From Puniceibacterium sediminis (GTDB lineage: Bacteria; Pseudomonadota; Alphaproteobacteria; Rhodobacterales; Rhodobacteraceae), in NCBI RefSeq assembly GCF_900188035.1, contig NZ_FZNN01000014.1, positions 62,001 to 126,000 on the forward strand: a stretch of 64,000 nucleotides of DNA, in the 5' to 3' direction. Shown one piece after another: positions 26,222 to 35,302 of the stretch. Position numbers and translations under genes: made by a program. Numbering within the stretch: the stretch's first letter is position 1; the number at the start of each line of letters is the position of its first letter. The notes under the pieces were generated by a model. That model ran no database searches, had not been told where the DNA came from, and saw only the letters and a list, made by a program, of their open reading frames with translations.

Positions 26222-27694
26222 ATGCTGCCGCCGCTCTCTAATGATCAGATCAAGGCCCGCTACAACGCTGCCCTGCATCTGCTGAACACCGGCAAGACGG
26301 ATCAGGCGCGGATCGCGCTTGAACAGCTGAACGCGCTGCGGCCCGGCACGGCCGAGGTTCTGTTCCAACTGTCCCGTATTGCACATATGGACGGTGACCA
26401 CGCCGCACGGGCCGGTTATCTGGCGCAGGCCCTGCAGGTCAAACCGGATGAACCAACTCTGATCGAGGCACAGATCGCGGCACAGACCGCCCTGTCGGAT
26501 CACGAGGCCGTCCTCGCTCTTTATGACCATTTGATCGCGCTTGATCCCAAAAGCATCGCACACAAGGCGGACAAGGGCAGCTATCTCCAGCGTATTGGCC
26601 ACTTTGATCAGGCCGAAGCCCTGTTTCGCAAGCTGATCAAAAAGCACCCTGATCAAGGCTCGCTTTACCGTGTGTTCCTGGGGGGCATCAAACTGCCCGC
26701 CAAGGACCCGATGATGCGGTCAATGATCAGGGCCCTTGCCGATCCCCGGCTGACAGATCACAACCGCATGCACCTGAGCTTTGCCCTGGCCAAGGCGGCC
26801 GAGGATCAGGGGGAAACCGCCAAGGTTTTCGGACATCTGAACCGGGCCAACAGAATTCAGCGCAAGCTCGCCCCCTTTGACCGCGCTGCCCGCAGCGCAG
26901 AAACGGATGCCTTTCTTCACGCACAGGAAGCCGCAGATTACACGCCTGTGGACGCCGAAATGCCGCTGCGTCCGGTCTTTGTCACCGGCATGCCCCGTTC
27001 CGGCACCACCCTTGTGGAACAGATCATTGCCGCCCACAGCGGCGTCACCGGCGGCGGAGAGCTGGCGCATGCGCTCTCACTGATCGTAAGGGGCTTTGCC
27101 ACCACGACCGGTATCACCGCGCTGTCAGCCATCCCGGACACACGGCTGGCGCAGCTGGCACAGGACTACGCAGCGCTTGCGCGGCGCGACACCGGGGCAG
27201 CAACCGGCGTGATCACCGACAAGTCGATCCAGAACTATCTGATCTACGGCTACCTGCACCGGGCCATGCCCGGCGCGCGTTTCATCGTCGTGCACCGCGA
27301 TCCGCGTGACATCGCCCTGTCGATCTACAAAAATTATTTTGCGCTCGGCCGCCACACCTATGCCAACGACCTTTCCGACATCGCCTTCATGATCAAGGAA
27401 TTCCGCCGGGTGATCGCCCATTGGAAGACCCGCCTGCCCGGCGTGATCCACGAAATCCACTATGACCATCTGGTCGCCGACCCCGAACCCCAGGCCCGCG
27501 CCTTGATTGCTGCGGCGGGGCTTGAATGGGAAGATGGCTGCCTTGACTTTCACAAGGCCAAGGGCACCGTCAAGACGCTTAGCCTGCATCAGGTACGCCA
27601 GCCGATCTATCGCGGCTCGGCGCAGGCCTGGCGCAAATATGAAACCGAACTGGCCCCGTTCATCGCGGCCTGGGGAGACGAGCCATGGGACTGA
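26222..27694 (+). CDS. TPR-repeat sulfotransferase
   Basis: 490 aa. The N-terminal half (about 10-150) has tetratricopeptide-like helical repeats. The C-terminal half is a PAPS-dependent sulfotransferase: the 5'-phosphosulfate loop GMPRSGTTLVEQI begins at residue 256, and the 3'-phosphate motif FIVVHRDPRDIALSIYKNYF follows about 100 residues later. It would transfer sulfate to a protein, glycan or small acceptor; the acceptor is unknown. The stop overlaps the start of the next gene by 10 nt. Confidence 0.87.
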   Translation: MLPPLSNDQIKARYNAALHLLNTGKTDQARIALEQLNALRPGTAEVLFQLSRIAHMDGDHAARAGYLAQALQVKPDEPTLIEAQIAAQTALSDHEAVLALYDHLIALDPKSIAHKADKGSYLQRIGHFDQAEALFRKLIKKHPDQGSLYRVFLGGIKLPAKDPMMRSMIRALADPRLTDHNRMHLSFALAKAAEDQGETAKVFGHLNRANRIQRKLAPFDRAARSAETDAFLHAQEAADYTPVDAEMPLRPVFVTGMPRSGTTLVEQIIAAHSGVTGGGELAHALSLIVRGFATTTGITALSAIPDTRLAQLAQDYAALARRDTGAATGVITDKSIQNYLIYGYLHRAMPGARFIVVHRDPRDIALSIYKNYFALGRHTYANDLSDIAFMIKEFRRVIAHWKTRLPGVIHEIHYDHLVADPEPQARALIAAAGLEWEDGCLDFHKAKGTVKTLSLHQVRQPIYRGSAQAWRKYETELAPFIAAWGDEPWD

Positions 27695-28338
27695 CCGACA
27701 TCAAGCAACGCATCGCCAAAGCTGAAGCAGCGGCAGGGCGCGATCCCGGCTCAGTGCAGCTGATTGCCGTGTCCAAGGTACAGCCGAACGAACGGGTCGC
27801 GGCGGTGCTGGAACAGGGCCACCGGCTTTTTGGCGAAAACAAGGTTCAGGAAGCCGCCGGAAAATGGCCCCAGTTCCGCGAAGAATACCCCGACGCCCGG
27901 GTCCATCTGATCGGGCCGCTGCAAACCAACAAGGCCCGTCAGGCGATGGAGCTGTTCGAGGCGATCCATTCTCTGGACCGCCCCAAGCTCGCGAACACGC
28001 TCGCGCGACTGGCGCAGGAAATCGGCACCTGCCCGGATCTGTTCATCCAGGTGAACACCGGCGAAGAGGGACAGAAAGCCGGCGTTCTGCCCGCCGATAC
28101 GGATGCCTTCGTTGCGGAATGCAGGGCGCTCGAACTGCCGGTACGCGGGCTTATGTGCATCCCGCCGGTGGATGAAACGCCGTCGCTGCATTTCGCCCTG
28201 CTGGCCAAGATGGCCAAGCGCAATGGGCTTGATGGCCTGTCGATGGGGATGAGCAGCGATTTCGAAGAGGCCATAGCCTTTGGCGCGACCCATGTGCGTG
28301 TCGGTTCGGCGATCTTTGGCGAGCGGACATACGATTGA
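27685..28338 (+). CDS. yggS: YggS-family PLP homeostasis protein
   Basis: 217-aa single-domain alanine-racemase-fold protein that binds pyridoxal phosphate and buffers its level, with effects on amino-acid pools. The PLP-binding lysine is K31 in LIAVSKVQPNE; FGENKVQEA, HLIGPLQTNK and LSMGMSSDFEEAI are further family motifs. It overlaps the sulfotransferase gene by 10 nt. Followed by a long bidirectional terminator shared with the ATP synthase operon. Confidence 0.94.
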   Translation: MGLTDIKQRIAKAEAAAGRDPGSVQLIAVSKVQPNERVAAVLEQGHRLFGENKVQEAAGKWPQFREEYPDARVHLIGPLQTNKARQAMELFEAIHSLDRPKLANTLARLAQEIGTCPDLFIQVNTGEEGQKAGVLPADTDAFVAECRALELPVRGLMCIPPVDETPSLHFALLAKMAKRNGLDGLSMGMSSDFEEAIAFGATHVRVGSAIFGERTYD

Positions 28339-28379
28339 GCCGACGGCGGGATGAACCCCGGTACCTCACCGTAAAAACA

Positions 28380-28412
28380 AAAAGACCCGGTGCGCAAGGC
28401 ACCGGGTCTTTT
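28380..28412. terminator. Bidirectional terminator between yggS and atpF
   Basis: A 14-bp perfect stem (AAAAGACCCGGTGC-type arms) with loop GCAAG is flanked by A-rich sequence on one side and TTTT on the other, so it can stop transcripts from both convergent units. Confidence 0.92.
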
Positions 28413-28435
28413 CATATTCTACGTCCGACCACGGA

Positions 28436-29002
28436 TCAGTGCAGTTTGGCACCCACATCCGCGATGGCAGCGTCGATCAGCTTTGACGACTGATCTTCTG
28501 TCATCTGCTGGGCAATCACGTCGCGGGCAGCTGCAACCGCCACGGTGATGGCGCTGTCACGGACTTCCTTGACAGCAGCCGCTTCGGCAGAAGCGATCTG
28601 GTCAACGGCAGCCGCCATACGGCGTTCCAGCGAACGTGCAAGGTCCGCCTTTGCCTGATCGGCAGCATCCTGCGCTTCCGAGCGGGCCTGAGCCACGATC
28701 CGGTCAGCCTGTTCCTGCACTTCGCGCTGTTTACGCTCGTACGAGGCAAGAAGCGTCTGAGCTTCTTCACGCAGGGCGCGGGCTTCGTCCAGTTCGCTCT
28801 GGATACCGTCAGCGCGCTTGTCCAGCATGCCAGCCAGCAGCTTGGGCACGTTGAAATATATCAGGACCACGACGAACAGGATAAAGGCCAGCAGCACGAC
28901 AAAATCGGTGTTGTGCAGCGAAAAGAACGGCCCGGTTGCAGCAAAGGCCGGCGATGCGGCCAGAGCGGAGAGGGCAGCGGCAAGTGTCAGCATATGGCGC
29001 AT
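28436..29002 (-). CDS. atpF: F0F1 ATP synthase subunit b
   Basis: 188 aa. One membrane helix (about residues 26-50, preceded by a cleaved-looking hydrophobic leader) is followed by a long charged helical stalk that ties F0 to F1. Last gene of the F0 operon; 4 nt after atpX. An internal ATG at 28993 is also possible. In this lineage b and b' form a heterodimer, so both genes are needed. Confidence 0.93.
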   Translation of the reverse strand: MRHMLTLAAALSALAASPAFAATGPFFSLHNTDFVVLLAFILFVVVLIYFNVPKLLAGMLDKRADGIQSELDEARALREEAQTLLASYERKQREVQEQADRIVAQARSEAQDAADQAKADLARSLERRMAAAVDQIASAEAAAVKEVRDSAITVAVAAARDVIAQQMTEDQSSKLIDAAIADVGAKLH

Positions 29003-29006
29003 GGCG

Positions 29007-29579
29007 TTACCCTTTCATCCGGTTGTCGACGGCTTTGGAAATCGCTGCCGTGTCGGCGGAACCGCCCAGGGCAGATACCAGCGCCTCGGCTGTGTCCTTG
29101 GCGACGGCTTCGACGTTGCCCATGGCAGAGGCGCGGATTTCCGCGACAGCCTTGTCCGCTTCGGCCGATTTCTCGGCGATGCGTGCGTCGGCCTCTTTGG
29201 TCGCCTCGGCAACCTGCGCCTTGATGTCGTCGCGGGTGCGCTGCGAGATGGCCTGCGCTTCTGCGCGGGCATCTTTCAGCGCCTGTTCGTAGGCGGCTTC
29301 AGCCTCGGATGCCTGACGCTTGAGGTCTTCGGCCCGGGCGATGTCGTTGGTGATCGTGCCCTGACGTTCGGCCAGAACGGCTGCGATACGCGGCAGGGCC
29401 ACGCGCGACAGCACAAAATAGATCACGACAAGCGCGACCAGCAGCCAGAAGATCTGGTTGCCCCAGGTCGAAAAGTCGAGCTGCGGCATGCCGGGCCCGG
29501 CTGTGGCCATATCGTGGCCCTCGACACCTACGGCGTCGGCCAGACCATTGCCTGTGGCACTATGTGTTTCGGTTGCCAT
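29007..29579 (-). CDS. atpG: F0F1 ATP synthase subunit b'
   Basis: 190 aa. The second stalk subunit, found with b in photosynthetic and related alphaproteobacteria. An N-terminal hydrophilic stretch is followed by the membrane helix [18 protein letters not shown] and then a long coiled stalk. I chose ATG 29579 because GGAGGA lies 8 nt upstream; a TTG at 29594 is less likely. Sometimes named atpX. Confidence 0.92.
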   Translation of the reverse strand: MATETHSATGNGLADAVGVEGHDMATAGPGMPQLDFSTWGNQIFWLLVALVVIYFVLSRVALPRIAAVLAERQGTITNDIARAEDLKRQASEAEAAYEQALKDARAEAQAISQRTRDDIKAQVAEATKEADARIAEKSAEADKAVAEIRASAMGNVEAVAKDTAEALVSALGGSADTAAISKAVDNRMKG

Positions 29580-29666
29580 GTGGCCGTCCTCCAAGGGTGC
29601 TTTTCTTCACAACGGGCGGGGCTGCATAACGCAGCGCCGCCCGAGCGTAAGGATCAGAACCGTTGC

Positions 29667-29891
29667 TTAGACAGCGAACATCAGCAGCAGGGCGACGAGG
29701 AACGAGAAGATCCCCAGCGCTTCTGCGAACGCGATGCCGATGAACAGCGTTGCGGTCTGACCGGCAGCTGCCGAAGGGTTGCGCAGCGCGCCGGCAAGGA
29801 AGTTGCCTGCAACGTTGCCCACACCGATTGCGGCTGCGCCGGAACCGATTGCTGCCAGACCTGCGCCGATATGTGCGAGTTCGCCTTCCAT
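29667..29891 (-). CDS. atpE: F0F1 ATP synthase subunit c
   Basis: 74-aa hairpin of two hydrophobic helices that forms the rotor ring. The proton-binding carboxylate is E57 in FAEALGIF on the second helix, and the polar loop is RNPSAAA. A strong AAGGAGAT site precedes ATG 29891. Typical length and placement between a and b'. Confidence 0.96.
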   Translation of the reverse strand: MEGELAHIGAGLAAIGSGAAAIGVGNVAGNFLAGALRNPSAAAGQTATLFIGIAFAEALGIFSFLVALLLMFAV

Positions 29892-29970
29892 GAGATATCT
29901 CCTTACGATTGGAAGTTTGAGTAGTTTGATGACTGTAGTGCCGTAGGGCGGGGGTCACCCCGCCGTGACG

Positions 29971-30729
29971 TTAGTGACCTGGGTGCAGCGCGTCCTTGAG
30001 GTACACGCATGTCAGGATGGTAAAGACGTAGGCCTGGATAAAGGCCACCATGACCTCGAGCCCGTACATCGCAGAGATCGCGACGATCGACAGCGGCGAG
30101 ATCGCGGCAAGGGCTGCAAAGCCTGCAAAAACCTTGATCACCGCGTGACCGGCCATGACGTTGCCCGCCAGACGAATGGAGTGGCTGACCGGACGTACGA
30201 AGTACGAAATCAATTCGATCACCGCCAGGACGGGTCGCAGTGCCAGAGGCGCGCTGCTGACCCAGAACAGACCCAGAAACGCGGTGCCGTTCTTGATGAA
30301 TCCAAGGATCGTGACGGTCAGGAAGACCGCCATCGCCAGAATGACCGTCACCGCAAAGTGCGACGTCGTGGCAAAGGACATCGGCAGCAGGCCAAGGAAG
30401 TTGGCCAGCACGACAAACATGAACAGCGTCATGATATAGGGGAAATACTTTACCCCGTCCTTGCCGGTCACATCTTCGACCATCTTGTAAACGAAACCAT
30501 AGGCCAGCTCGCCAACCGACTGGCTGCGCGTCGGCACGATGGCCCGGCGTGACGTGCCCAGTACCATGATCGCGGCCACTGCCAGCACGGTCAGTGCCAG
30601 CCACAATGTGGCGTTGGTCAGGGTGAACATGCCGACGGGACCGTCACCAAACAGCGGTTTCACAATGAACTGGTCCATCGGGTGGAACACCAGACCGCCG
30701 GATTCTGCGCCGTGCGCTTCAGTCGCCAT
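29971..30729 (-). CDS. atpB: F0F1 ATP synthase subunit a
   Basis: 252-aa membrane subunit that forms the proton half-channels against the c ring. The essential stator arginine is in [13 protein letters not shown], and the C-terminal [16 protein letters not shown] helix is conserved. It overlaps atpI by 11 nt, indicating coupled translation. Confidence 0.96.
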   Translation of the reverse strand: MATEAHGAESGGLVFHPMDQFIVKPLFGDGPVGMFTLTNATLWLALTVLAVAAIMVLGTSRRAIVPTRSQSVGELAYGFVYKMVEDVTGKDGVKYFPYIMTLFMFVVLANFLGLLPMSFATTSHFAVTVILAMAVFLTVTILGFIKNGTAFLGLFWVSSAPLALRPVLAVIELISYFVRPVSHSIRLAGNVMAGHAVIKVFAGFAALAAISPLSIVAISAMYGLEVMVAFIQAYVFTILTCVYLKDALHPGH

Positions 30730-31063
30730 GCTTTGCCCTCTCGTTCTCTTGGGCCATGTCGGCCATTTGTTTCGACTGTATCTCTGCCGCAGAACGCATC
30801 ATCGTCTTGATGCCCGCGACCAGACCCAGCAATGTAAATAGCATCATCATCCACGGTAACGTGCCCAACAGCACATCAAGTCCGTATCCGATGCCAAAGC
30901 CGATCCCAAGACCGGCCACCATCTCGATCACCATTCGCCAGGCCAGTTGAGCCTGAGAATGATGGTGCTCCTGGTGCGACTTGCCCGGTGCCCGCGCTGC
31001 TTTCGCAGCGGCTATCCGCGCTTCCAGGTCGGCCATTTGCCGGGTTGGATCGGGATCACTCAC
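30719..31063 (-). CDS. atpI: ATP synthase accessory protein AtpI
   Basis: 114 aa with a hydrophilic, His-rich N-terminus (HQEHHHSQ) and two membrane helices with the Gly-rich [17 protein letters not shown]. AtpI/AtpZ proteins help assemble the c ring. The start is GTG 31063, supported by an AGGAG site. It heads the F0 operon; the F1 genes are not in this window. Confidence 0.9.
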   Translation of the reverse strand: MSDPDPTRQMADLEARIAAAKAARAPGKSHQEHHHSQAQLAWRMVIEMVAGLGIGFGIGYGLDVLLGTLPWMMMLFTLLGLVAGIKTMMRSAAEIQSKQMADMAQENERAKHGD

Positions 31064-31245
31064 GCCATCGCTCCTCTTGGAACACTGGGCAAGTGCTATG
31101 CGGCTGGGCGACCTGAGTCAAGCACGCCTCGCCCGCCAACGCATTCGGCTTATCTAACTGATATATCTATAATATATTTCCGAGAGACATGCCGGTGCAT
31201 CCACCCACTCCCGGGCCTATGCCCCATTTCACACGCCTGGGCATA

Positions 31246-31263
31246 TTCAACTTGCAAGTTGAA
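31246..31263. promoter_or_regulatory. 18-bp perfect palindrome upstream of the ArsR gene
   Basis: TTCAACTTGCAAGTTGAA reads identically on both strands. It lies between the atp operon (divergent) and an ArsR-type regulator that starts about 87 nt downstream, so it is a likely operator for that regulator. Confidence 0.6.
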
Positions 31264-31350
31264 CATTGATTTCACCCCCTTTGCCGGGCGCAGCTCCACG
31301 GAAAAGCGCACCTTGACGCGCCCCGCCGTTTGACACCCTTATGTCACGCC

Positions 31351-31701
31351 ATGACCCCAACGCTCGATACCGTCTTTGCCGCGCTCGCGGACCCCACCCG
31401 CCGCCGCATCCTGTCGATGCTGCTCGAAGATGACATGGCAGTGACCGACGTGGCCGAACCCTTCGAGATGAGCCTTGCCGCCATCTCCAAACATCTCAGC
31501 ATCCTCGCGACCTCCGGGCTGATCAGTCAGGAAAAGCGCGGCCGGGTAAAGTGGTGCAAGCTGGAACCGGACGCCCTGCGCGCGGCGTCGGTCTGGATGC
31601 AGGGCTTCGGGCAGTTCGAACCGGTGAACCTCGATGACTTTGAACGTTTTCTGGCCCAGGAACTGCCCCCGCGCGAACCAGAAGATGCCCCGAAGGACTA
31701 A
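31351..31701 (+). CDS. ArsR-family winged-helix regulator
   Basis: 116-aa compact winged-helix protein. The N-terminal LDTVFAALADPTRRRILSML and the recognition helix MSLAAISKHLSILATSGLI are typical. No metal-binding cysteine motif (ELCVCDL type) is visible, so it is probably a non-metal member, of the type usually paired with an SRPBCC-domain gene. No such gene follows here; the next gene is convergent. ATG 31351 is chosen over an upstream TTG at 31330. A perfect palindrome upstream is the likely operator. Confidence 0.87.
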   Translation: MTPTLDTVFAALADPTRRRILSMLLEDDMAVTDVAEPFEMSLAAISKHLSILATSGLISQEKRGRVKWCKLEPDALRAASVWMQGFGQFEPVNLDDFERFLAQELPPREPEDAPKD

Positions 31702-31702
31702 G

Positions 31703-32596
31703 CTACCCCGCGACCGGATCTTCGTCCTTGAGCAGCAGCACCAAGGCAACCAGCGTCAGCGCCACCCCCGCCAGCACCCGCCCCGGGGGCGTGCCATGCC
31801 CCAGCGAGATTTCCCAGATCAGAACCCAGCAGGGCGTGAGGTACGTATAGGCCATGACCTTGGCCGACGGCAGCCGCATCGTGCTGTAACGGATCAGGGC
31901 AAAGGTCAGCGACGTGGCCGCCAGTGCGGTATAGACGATTGTGATCCAGACGATCCCCGGCAGCGCCAGCCAGTCGGTGGCCATGATCTCGGGCGCGGCA
32001 TAGATCCCCATCAGACACGCCCCCGCCACCAGCATCCCGGCGTTGAAGACCAGCGCCGGTTCGCCCCGGTTCAGCAGGCGCACCATTGGCACATATAACG
32101 CATGGGCCACGCAGCCCCAGAAATAGATCACCTCTCCGCTACCGATGCGAAATGCTGACAGCGCGGTCAGATCGCCGCGAAACACCACCCACAGGGCGCC
32201 GGCCCCGCCGATGGACAGCGCCAGTGCCATGCGTGGCGTGGTGATCTGGCGCATCAGCAGCCAGCCGAACCCACCGGCAAGGATCGGGCTCAGCGTGAAC
32301 ACCGCCGCAAGGCTGACAGGTTCCGCCGTCTCGAGACCGGTGAACATGGTGACAAAGTAAAAGGCGAATAGCCCCGCCAGCACCACATAGCGCCAGGGTG
32401 CCTTCCAGGCAGCCCGCGACGCCCCGCCCCGCGCAAGCATAACGGCCATCACGACAACGGCAGCCACCAGAAACCGAACGGCATTGAACGCCTCGGGCGC
32501 GATAAAGGGCACGGCCATCCGGCCCAGCGAAAATGACCCCGCCACCACGGCCGAGAAACACAGCATCGCCAGATGCCCGCGCAGTGCCTCGGTCAT
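31703..32596 (-). CDS. EamA/DMT-family transporter
   Basis: 297-aa membrane protein of the drug/metabolite transporter superfamily, with about ten hydrophobic helices in two EamA halves (e.g. LFAFYFVTMFTGLETAEPV, and the C-terminal SAKVMAYTYLTPCWVLIWE). It is likely to export a metabolite. ATG 32596 overlaps the stop of the LysR gene as ATGA, so expression is coupled to the regulator rather than to its divergent azoreductase partner. Confidence 0.87.
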   Translation of the reverse strand: MTEALRGHLAMLCFSAVVAGSFSLGRMAVPFIAPEAFNAVRFLVAAVVVMAVMLARGGASRAAWKAPWRYVVLAGLFAFYFVTMFTGLETAEPVSLAAVFTLSPILAGGFGWLLMRQITTPRMALALSIGGAGALWVVFRGDLTALSAFRIGSGEVIYFWGCVAHALYVPMVRLLNRGEPALVFNAGMLVAGACLMGIYAAPEIMATDWLALPGIVWITIVYTALAATSLTFALIRYSTMRLPSAKVMAYTYLTPCWVLIWEISLGHGTPPGRVLAGVALTLVALVLLLKDEDPVAG

Positions 32597-33489
32597 GCGG
32601 TCTTGCATCCCGCAGGCGAGCAGGTGGCGGCAAATTCCTTGAGATGTGTCAGAAAGGCCTGCACCTTGGCCGTGCGGTGCAGATCCACATGGGTCACCAG
32701 CCACAGCGGCACGGACCATTCTTCGCGTGGGGGGAAAATCTCGACCAGCTCGGGATGTGTCGCCGCGTCATAGGCGCCAAAAAAGCCCATGCCGGTTCCG
32801 GACAGAACCGCGCGTTCAAGAACCCGCGCGTCAGTGCTGCGAAACACCACCCGGTCATAACCGACCGTCGCCTTCAGCCAGCGCTGGAACGGCGCACGGC
32901 TGTCGGGATTGTCCTGCGCCACAAACCTGTGCTCTGCCAGACCGGCTTCGTCCTCTGGACGCCCGTAGCGGTCGACGTAGTCCTGCGTCGCATAAAGCCC
33001 GATCTGCAGCGCGGTGAAGGGCTGCACCACATTGTCCGGCTCTTCCGGCATCGACCCGGCGCGCAGGGCAATATGCGCCTCGCCATATTCCAGCCGAAAC
33101 ACCCGGTCGTCGGTCAGATAACGCACCACCACATCAGGATACTTTTCGCGAAACGACACCAGCGCAGGCACCATGAGCGGCGCAAAGCTGATCAGTGAAG
33201 TCACGACCAACTCGCCCGACACATCCGCACCGCGCCCCCGGACCCGCCCGACAAGCTGTTGAAACTGGTCGTCCGTGGTCTGCCCGACCCGCGCCAGATC
33301 CTGCCCCGCCTCGGTCGCGGTATAACCGCGGGCGTGCCGCTGAAACAGCTTCACCCCCAGACGCCCTTCAAGTGAATCGATATGCCGGATCACCGTCGCA
33401 TGATGCACTCCCAGCACCTCGGCAGCACCGCTGACCGTGCCCAACCGCGCCACCTGAAAGGCCGTTCTGATCTCGTCCCAATTGTCCAT
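32593..33489 (-). CDS. LysR-family transcriptional regulator
   Basis: 298 aa. N-terminal HTH (AFQVARLGTVSGAAEVLGVHHATVIRHIDSLEGRLGVKLF, about residues 9-45, seen here only in part) and a C-terminal effector domain. It is divergent from an azoreductase gene across 130 bp, the classic LysR arrangement, and cotranscribed with a DMT transporter. The start ATG 33489 gives the usual HTH position; 27 upstream codons are rejected. Effector unknown, possibly a quinone or electrophile given the target. Confidence 0.9.
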   Translation of the reverse strand: MDNWDEIRTAFQVARLGTVSGAAEVLGVHHATVIRHIDSLEGRLGVKLFQRHARGYTATEAGQDLARVGQTTDDQFQQLVGRVRGRGADVSGELVVTSLISFAPLMVPALVSFREKYPDVVVRYLTDDRVFRLEYGEAHIALRAGSMPEEPDNVVQPFTALQIGLYATQDYVDRYGRPEDEAGLAEHRFVAQDNPDSRAPFQRWLKATVGYDRVVFRSTDARVLERAVLSGTGMGFFGAYDAATHPELVEIFPPREEWSVPLWLVTHVDLHRTAKVQAFLTHLKEFAATCSPAGCKTA

Positions 33490-33619
33490 CTGGCCCTCTG
33501 TGCGCTGGATAACATACCGTGTGTATTTGGTGGGATTGAGTGCGGATTTGCAAGCATCATATTGGGACAAGACAACACAACGCCTTCAACCGGATATGAC
33601 ATCCCGAAAGGACCCGACC

Positions 33620-34201
33620 ATGACAAACCACGTTCTGCGCATTGACGCCTCTGCCCGCCACGACGGCTCTGTTTCACGCGACCTCACCGACAAGGTACTG
33701 GCCAAACTCTCGCCCGCCGAGGTCACGACCCGCGACCTGTCCACGCCTCTCCCACTCATCGATTCCACATGGATCGGCGCGAACTTCACCCCCTCCGACA
33801 ACCGCTCCGACGATCAGAAATCCACCCTCGCCCTTTCGGACACACTCATCGCAGAGGTCATGGCCGCCGATACACTGGTGATTGGCCTGCCGATCTACAA
33901 CTTCGGCGTGCCCTCGGGGTTCAAGGCATGGATTGATCTGGTCGCCCGCGCCGGTGTCACCTTCCGCTATACTGAAAACGGCCCCGAAGGCCTGCTGACC
34001 GGCAAACGCGCCATCCTCGCCGTCGCGTCGGGTGGGACCGAAGTCGGATCCGACTATGACTTTGCCACCAGCTATGCGCGCCATGTGCTTGGCTTCATCG
34101 GTATCACGGACGTTTCCGTCGTCGCCGCCGACCGGCTGATGGTAGACCCCGAAGCCTCGAAAAAAGCCGCGAACGATCAGATCGCCGCTCTGGCCGCGTG
34201 A
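33620..34201 (+). CDS. azoR: FMN-dependent NADH-azoreductase
   Basis: 193-aa flavodoxin-like oxidoreductase. It reduces azo dyes in vitro and mainly quinones and electrophiles in vivo with NADH. FMN-binding motifs RIDASARHDGSVSR (7-20) and LPIYNFGVPSGFKAW are clear. ATG 33620 follows GAAAGGA. Divergently transcribed from a LysR gene that probably controls it. A stem-loop follows the stop. Confidence 0.92.
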   Translation: MTNHVLRIDASARHDGSVSRDLTDKVLAKLSPAEVTTRDLSTPLPLIDSTWIGANFTPSDNRSDDQKSTLALSDTLIAEVMAADTLVIGLPIYNFGVPSGFKAWIDLVARAGVTFRYTENGPEGLLTGKRAILAVASGGTEVGSDYDFATSYARHVLGFIGITDVSVVAADRLMVDPEASKKAANDQIAALAA

Positions 34202-34263
34202 TCTGCGGCGCTGGCGGGCCCGACCTGCTCCCACCGGCCTGCCTCCACCGACCTGCACCACTC

Positions 34264-34288
34264 AAGTGGCCCCGCATCGGGGCCGCTT
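34264..34288 (+). terminator. Stem-loop after azoR
   Basis: GGCCCCG-CAT-CGGGGCC with outer A-T and G-C pairs gives an 11-bp stem. The downstream side has only a short TT, so termination is likely but not certain. Confidence 0.5.
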
Positions 34289-34368
34289 CGTCGGCAAATT
34301 CACGCTGCCCCCGGCAAAACCGTCTCCTCGGGTGAACACGCCACGGCCTGATCCCGGCCGCCCCGAAC

Positions 34369-34791
34369 TCAGACCCGGCGCAACAGGTCCGCCGCGCCCG
34401 GCGCTTGCGGATCGACCCTGACAAAGCGCAGCGCCTCTTCGGCAGTGCGAAAAACTTCCATGGTATAGCTCGCCCTGTCCGCGGCGATGGTCTGGTACAT
34501 CCGTGATATGCCAAAGCCGACGTCCTCGGGCGCAAAGAACGCGGTGCGCGAATTGGGATCCCGCACCTCGAAATGCGACCTCAGGCGATAGGCCAGTTGC
34601 ACGTAGTCGTCGAAATTTCCCTCGGGGAAACTGCAATCGGCCAGATCCGCTAGGACACAATATCGGCCATCAAAACCCGGGTCCTTCTGGTAGTCCAACA
34701 AGGCGTCTCTGATCTCATCCACGACCACATCGCCATAAAATGTCGCGACCATAACGCTAAAGTCCGCCCTGATCTTATAGCCGACTGGCAT
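34369..34791 (-). CDS. Unknown 140-aa protein, tandem copy A
   Basis: 140 aa, no family assigned with confidence; the size and pattern resemble SpoIIAA/STAS-like single-domain proteins. Features seen are a beta-alpha start (MPVGYKIRADFSVMVATFYG), a cysteine-containing CVLADLADCSFPEGNFDDY, and a C-terminal EVFRTAEEALRFVRVDPQAP. Copy B at 34880-35302 has exactly the same length and is highly similar throughout, e.g. DPNSRT and PQAPGAADLLRRV in both. ATG 34791 has a GGGGGAG site. No signal peptide or membrane helix. Confidence 0.82.
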   Translation of the reverse strand: MPVGYKIRADFSVMVATFYGDVVVDEIRDALLDYQKDPGFDGRYCVLADLADCSFPEGNFDDYVQLAYRLRSHFEVRDPNSRTAFFAPEDVGFGISRMYQTIAADRASYTMEVFRTAEEALRFVRVDPQAPGAADLLRRV

Positions 34792-34837
34792 AACTCCCCC
34801 CCACGTAACGAATATCCAGCGTCAACGCTCTCATGCC

Positions 34838-34853
34838 ACAAAGCAAGCTTTGT
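34838..34853. other. Short inverted repeat between the tandem paralogs
   Basis: ACAAAGC-AA-GCTTTGT is a perfect 7-bp inverted repeat directly after copy B. It may attenuate read-through into copy A. Confidence 0.4.
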
Positions 34854-34879
34854 TTGCAGACTGACCTCGCGGCACCGAC

Positions 34880-35302
34880 TCAGACCCGTCGCAGCAGATC
34901 CGCGGCACCCGGCGCTTGCGGATCGACCTTCGCAAAACGCAGCGCGTCTTCGGCAGTCCGAAAGACGTCGATGGCAAACCCCGCGCCGTCCTCGGCGATG
35001 GTCTTGTACATCCGCGACATGCCATAGGCGACATCGCCGGGCGCAAAGAATGACGTGCGTGAATTCGGGTCCCGCGCCGCGTAATGTGGCCGCAGCCGAT
35101 AGGCAAGCTGCATATAGTCGTCGAAACTTTCGTCAGGAAAGCTGCAATCCGCCAGATCCATCAGGACACAATATCGACCATCAAAAGCCGGATCCTTCTG
35201 GTATGCCACAAACGTATCTCTGATGTGATCCACGGACACCGTTCCGTAAAACATGGCCACCATGACATTAAAGTCTGGCCTGACAACATACCCGACGGGC
35301 AA
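34880..35302 (-). CDS. Unknown 140-aa protein, tandem copy B (TTG start)
   Basis: 140 aa, paralog of the gene at 34369-34791. The alignment sets the start: copy A begins MPVGY, and here the aligned codon is TTG (35302) before PVGYVVRPDF, with a G-rich site upstream, so TTG is the start and both products are the same length. The frame stays open further upstream but with no similarity. A perfect 7-bp inverted repeat with a 9-nt spacer lies 59 nt upstream (35361-35383). Function unknown; a small regulatory or signalling domain is a guess. Confidence 0.8.
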   Translation of the reverse strand: MPVGYVVRPDFNVMVAMFYGTVSVDHIRDTFVAYQKDPAFDGRYCVLMDLADCSFPDESFDDYMQLAYRLRPHYAARDPNSRTSFFAPGDVAYGMSRMYKTIAEDGAGFAIDVFRTAEDALRFAKVDPQAPGAADLLRRV

